DNA of 64,000 bases from Acinetobacter lwoffii (lineage in GTDB: Bacteria; Pseudomonadota; Gammaproteobacteria; Pseudomonadales; Moraxellaceae), in contig NZ_JAMXXN010000006.1 of NCBI RefSeq assembly GCF_024129435.1, forward strand, positions 106,502 to 170,501. Direction: 5' to 3'. Shown here in pieces: positions 62,068-64,000 of the stretch (the stretch's first letter is position 1; every line of letters starts with the position of its first letter). A program made the translations under genes and the position numbers. The notes under the pieces are model-generated. The model saw only the letters and a list, made by a program, of their open reading frames with translations. It had not been told where the DNA came from and did no database searches.

Positions 62068-62176
62068 CTAATAAAAATACCTTTAAAAATAATAAGTTCT
62101 TCAATGATAATCATCTGCTTACATTCCTGTTGCTGCTTAGGGGTAACAAGCAAGTCCTAAGGAATCCAGTGAATAA

Positions 62177-62200
62177 GTATACCTTTTAGTATGCCTTTTA
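62177..62200. repeat. Tandem 12-bp repeats near the left edge of the second element
   Basis: GTATACCTTTTA and GTATGCCTTTTA (one mismatch) lie head to tail, followed by a third partial GTGTATCTTA. They sit between mutS and the integrase and could be part of an attachment or integrase-binding site. Confidence 0.4.
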
Positions 62201-62300
62201 TTGGTGTATCTTATTTAAAATCCTATCAGTATATGCATGCTGAAAAATCTGAGGGTGATTTTAGCAAAATTACCGAGTGCGAAAAGGTTAGAAAAACTAT

Positions 62301-63644
62301 ATGACTGTAAAAGATCCTACTTATACAAAAAAAGTAGCGTTAACTGCTCGAGCTATTGAAAAAATGAAACCTGAAACTTTCTTAGTAGATATTGGTGAAA
62401 ATGAAGGGTTAAGAGTTAATAAGGGGAAAACAGGTCTGACTTCATTTTCTTATCGCTTCAGAAGTCCTATTGATAACTCGTTAAAGAAAGTAAAAATTGG
62501 TACTTATCCAGATATGTCATTGGCTGAAGCTAGAGTAGAGCTTCAAAAGATGAAGATTAAACGCAGAGCAGGTATTTGCCCAAGTCAGGAGCTAAAAGAT
62601 CAGAAGGAACAAAAAAAGATTGAGCAAGAAAAACGAGATGAAATAAATACCCAATTTACAGTCAAAGAACTGATTGATTTATATTTAATAAATGTCATTG
62701 AAGACCGTTATGTTTTAGATAGTAAAACAGGCAGTAAGAAGTTGATTCCAGGAGCGAGAAAACGTAAAGGACAAGATGAAGCTAGAAGAACACTATACGG
62801 CGATGCGGTTAGAGTATTAGGGCATATAGCAGCTGATCAAGTGACGCGAAAAGATGTCGTAAATATGATTTCTGAGATTATTGAGCGTGGTGCAAATGTT
62901 CAAGCTGGGCGGGTATTGGCAGAATTAACACTGGCTTATGACTACTGTATAGGATTAGAAAAATTTAAGGATGATTTTGCAAATCCGGCACTTTTGGCTA
63001 AATCTAGTTTAAAGCAAAGCAGGGTGAAATTAACACACAAAAAGGGTAGCCGGGTGCTATCAGATAAAGAAATTAAAAAAGTATTGGAATGGCTTCCAAC
63101 ATCAGGTTTCTCAGAGAAACTTAGGCATATTATTCGAATTACGTTATGGACTGGATGCCGTACTGGAGAAGTTTGTGAGTTAAAGTGGGCGGACATTGAT
63201 TTTGAAAAAAGTACTTGGCATTTAAAAGGAAGCAAGAATGGTACGGATAGGTATGTCCAACTTTCCAAACAATGCCTAGAATACATAAAAGCATTATCTC
63301 GCGAGTCAGACTTTCTTTTTGAATCAAGAATTAAAGGTAAGGCAATTACCCAAAAAGTTCTTACAGTGTATAAATGGCAAATGCGACATCCTGAAAAACT
63401 TTCATATGCCTTACAGCCTGAACAATTGTGGTTGTCCGAAATTCAAGATTGGAGTCCCCATGACTTGAGACGGACTGTACGTACTGGTTTATCTAGATTG
63501 AGTTGTCCTGCAGAAATTGCAGAAGCTGTATTAGGGCATTCAAAAAAAGGAATACAAGGTACTTACAATTTACATGCGTATGAAAAAGAATGGGCGGAAT
63601 GGTTGCAGAAATGGGCTGATCATTTGGATGTACTTTTAAGTTAA
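62301..63644 (+). CDS. P4-type tyrosine integrase of a second genomic element
   Basis: A 447-residue recombinase. The DUF4102-like N-terminal domain (LTARAIEKMKPETFLVDIGE, YRFRSPIDNSLKKVKIGTYP, MSLAEARVEL) is typical of P4-like integrases. The catalytic residues are Arg287 (GCRTGEVCELKW), His387-x-x-Arg390 (PHDLRRTVRTGL), His413 (LGHSKKGIQGTY) and Tyr422. Length is usual. It reads into the element, away from mutS. Its AT-rich codon use differs from neighbouring backbone genes. Confidence 0.92.
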   Translation: MTVKDPTYTKKVALTARAIEKMKPETFLVDIGENEGLRVNKGKTGLTSFSYRFRSPIDNSLKKVKIGTYPDMSLAEARVELQKMKIKRRAGICPSQELKDQKEQKKIEQEKRDEINTQFTVKELIDLYLINVIEDRYVLDSKTGSKKLIPGARKRKGQDEARRTLYGDAVRVLGHIAADQVTRKDVVNMISEIIERGANVQAGRVLAELTLAYDYCIGLEKFKDDFANPALLAKSSLKQSRVKLTHKKGSRVLSDKEIKKVLEWLPTSGFSEKLRHIIRITLWTGCRTGEVCELKWADIDFEKSTWHLKGSKNGTDRYVQLSKQCLEYIKALSRESDFLFESRIKGKAITQKVLTVYKWQMRHPEKLSYALQPEQLWLSEIQDWSPHDLRRTVRTGLSRLSCPAEIAEAVLGHSKKGIQGTYNLHAYEKEWAEWLQKWADHLDVLLS

Positions 63645-63842
63645 AGTAAACTTAAATAAATGATTAATTTTAATAAATTTTCTATTGTTAAGTACAAGTA
63701 TATATTTATGTAGGATTTTGTAGGGGATTTGTGCTGATTTCATTATAATAATTTAATACCAAAATAGAGCTTAATTGGATATGGATCAGCTAAAGCATCG
63801 GTACAAATCTGTGCTGTATTATATATTTTTTTTAACTTTACT
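63645..63842. other. AT-rich gap between the second integrase and the IS element
   Basis: 198 bp without supported genes. A TGTAGGATTTTGTAGGGGAT repeat-like stretch lies around 63709-63728. No RNA or promoter is clear. Confidence 0.4.
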
Positions 63843-64000
63843 AGGGTGTGTTGACACTTTTAGCTTAAAAAAATAGCGAAGTAGTAAAATCAAATCGCCA
63901 AACCCAATTTTACTATTCGCTATGCCTCGTACCATGCTGACAGATCAACACTGGCAAAAGTTGAAAGTTATTCTGCGTAATTTATCCATTCACCACAACT
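63843..64000 (+). mobile_element. Left end of an IS5-family insertion sequence (cut by window)
   Basis: A likely terminal inverted repeat begins about 63843-63862 (AGGGTGTGTTGACACTTTTA), with a CTAG at the junction, and the transposase start follows about 60 bp inside. Only the left end is visible, so the exact boundary and target duplication cannot be checked. Confidence 0.6.
63922..64000 (+). CDS. IS5-family transposase, N-terminal fragment
   Basis: ATG at 63922 opens a frame that runs to the window edge: MPRTMLTDQHWQKLKVILRN, the typical beginning of IS5/IS427-group transposases (an MPRTxLTDxxWxKL pattern). It would be a DDE transposase, perhaps made from two overlapping frames. Only 26 codons are visible. 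Confidence 0.75.
   Translation, partial: MPRTMLTDQHWQKLKVILRNLSIHHN

Overview
The window is chromosomal DNA of a gamma-proteobacterium that looks like Acinetobacter (Moraxellaceae). This rests on the backbone gene content and protein sequences: kdsD-kdsC-lptC-lptA-lptB, tkt, metK, mutS with fdxA, tRNA-Gly(GCC) beside cysS, a PaaX-type regulator, YceI and LapB/LapC-like secretion genes. Two integrated elements flank the backbone. No species can be assigned from sequence alone.

Positions 1-25.5 kb are the right-hand part of a siphovirus-type prophage. From left to right it carries a lectin-like fibre fragment and its partner, a head module (prohead protease/scaffold, decoration protein, major capsid protein), head-tail connection genes (gp36-, gpG- and gp37-like), a tail tube, an AntA/AntB antirepressor-type gene, a probable tail assembly chaperone, a two-gene cargo block with its own promoter and terminator, a 1206-residue tape measure protein, a series of unassigned tail-tip proteins, a lysis cassette (coiled-coil membrane protein, holin, GH24 endolysin, nested Rz/Rz1 spanins), and a leftward integrase followed by a small membrane-protein gene. 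No tail sheath gene is present, which fits a non-contractile tail. Terminase, portal, replication and repressor genes must lie left of the window. The integrase end abuts dusB, and the 5' end of dusB appears to be the attachment site.

Positions 25.6-62.1 kb are backbone: dusB; a glycine-zipper protein behind four perfect 22-bp tandem repeats; a nitronate monooxygenase-like enzyme; a two-gene radical-SAM/DUF4130 nucleic-acid operon that is still poorly characterised; a lipoprotein; a TsuA-like thiosulfate transporter; metK with a possible start-sequestering leader; an orphan pilin-like protein; tkt; small enzymes (GNAT, YceI, glutamine amidotransferase, GST); a zinc/cobalt-type CDF exporter; a fatty-acid desaturase; a PaaX-family regulator; tRNA-Gly and cysS. 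The Kdo/LPS-export operon follows, then a type I secretion operon (TolC-like, ABC, HlyD-like) whose substrate is not nearby and whose tolC-like gene starts across an A9 run that breaks the frame. After these come yigZ, a hexapeptide acetyltransferase, a tandem universal stress protein, an O-methyltransferase, an M15 peptidase lipoprotein, fdxA and mutS.

Positions 62.1-64 kb hold the start of a second element upstream of mutS: a P4-type integrase, an AT-rich gap, and the left end of an IS5-family insertion sequence cut by the window edge.

The most interesting leads are the dual-gene cargo block in the prophage, terminator-like hairpins inside four late phage genes, the membrane gene behind the integrase, the long C-terminal extension of that integrase, the radical-SAM/DUF4130 pair, the A9 frame break in the secretion gene and the metK leader. 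None is proven by sequence inspection alone.
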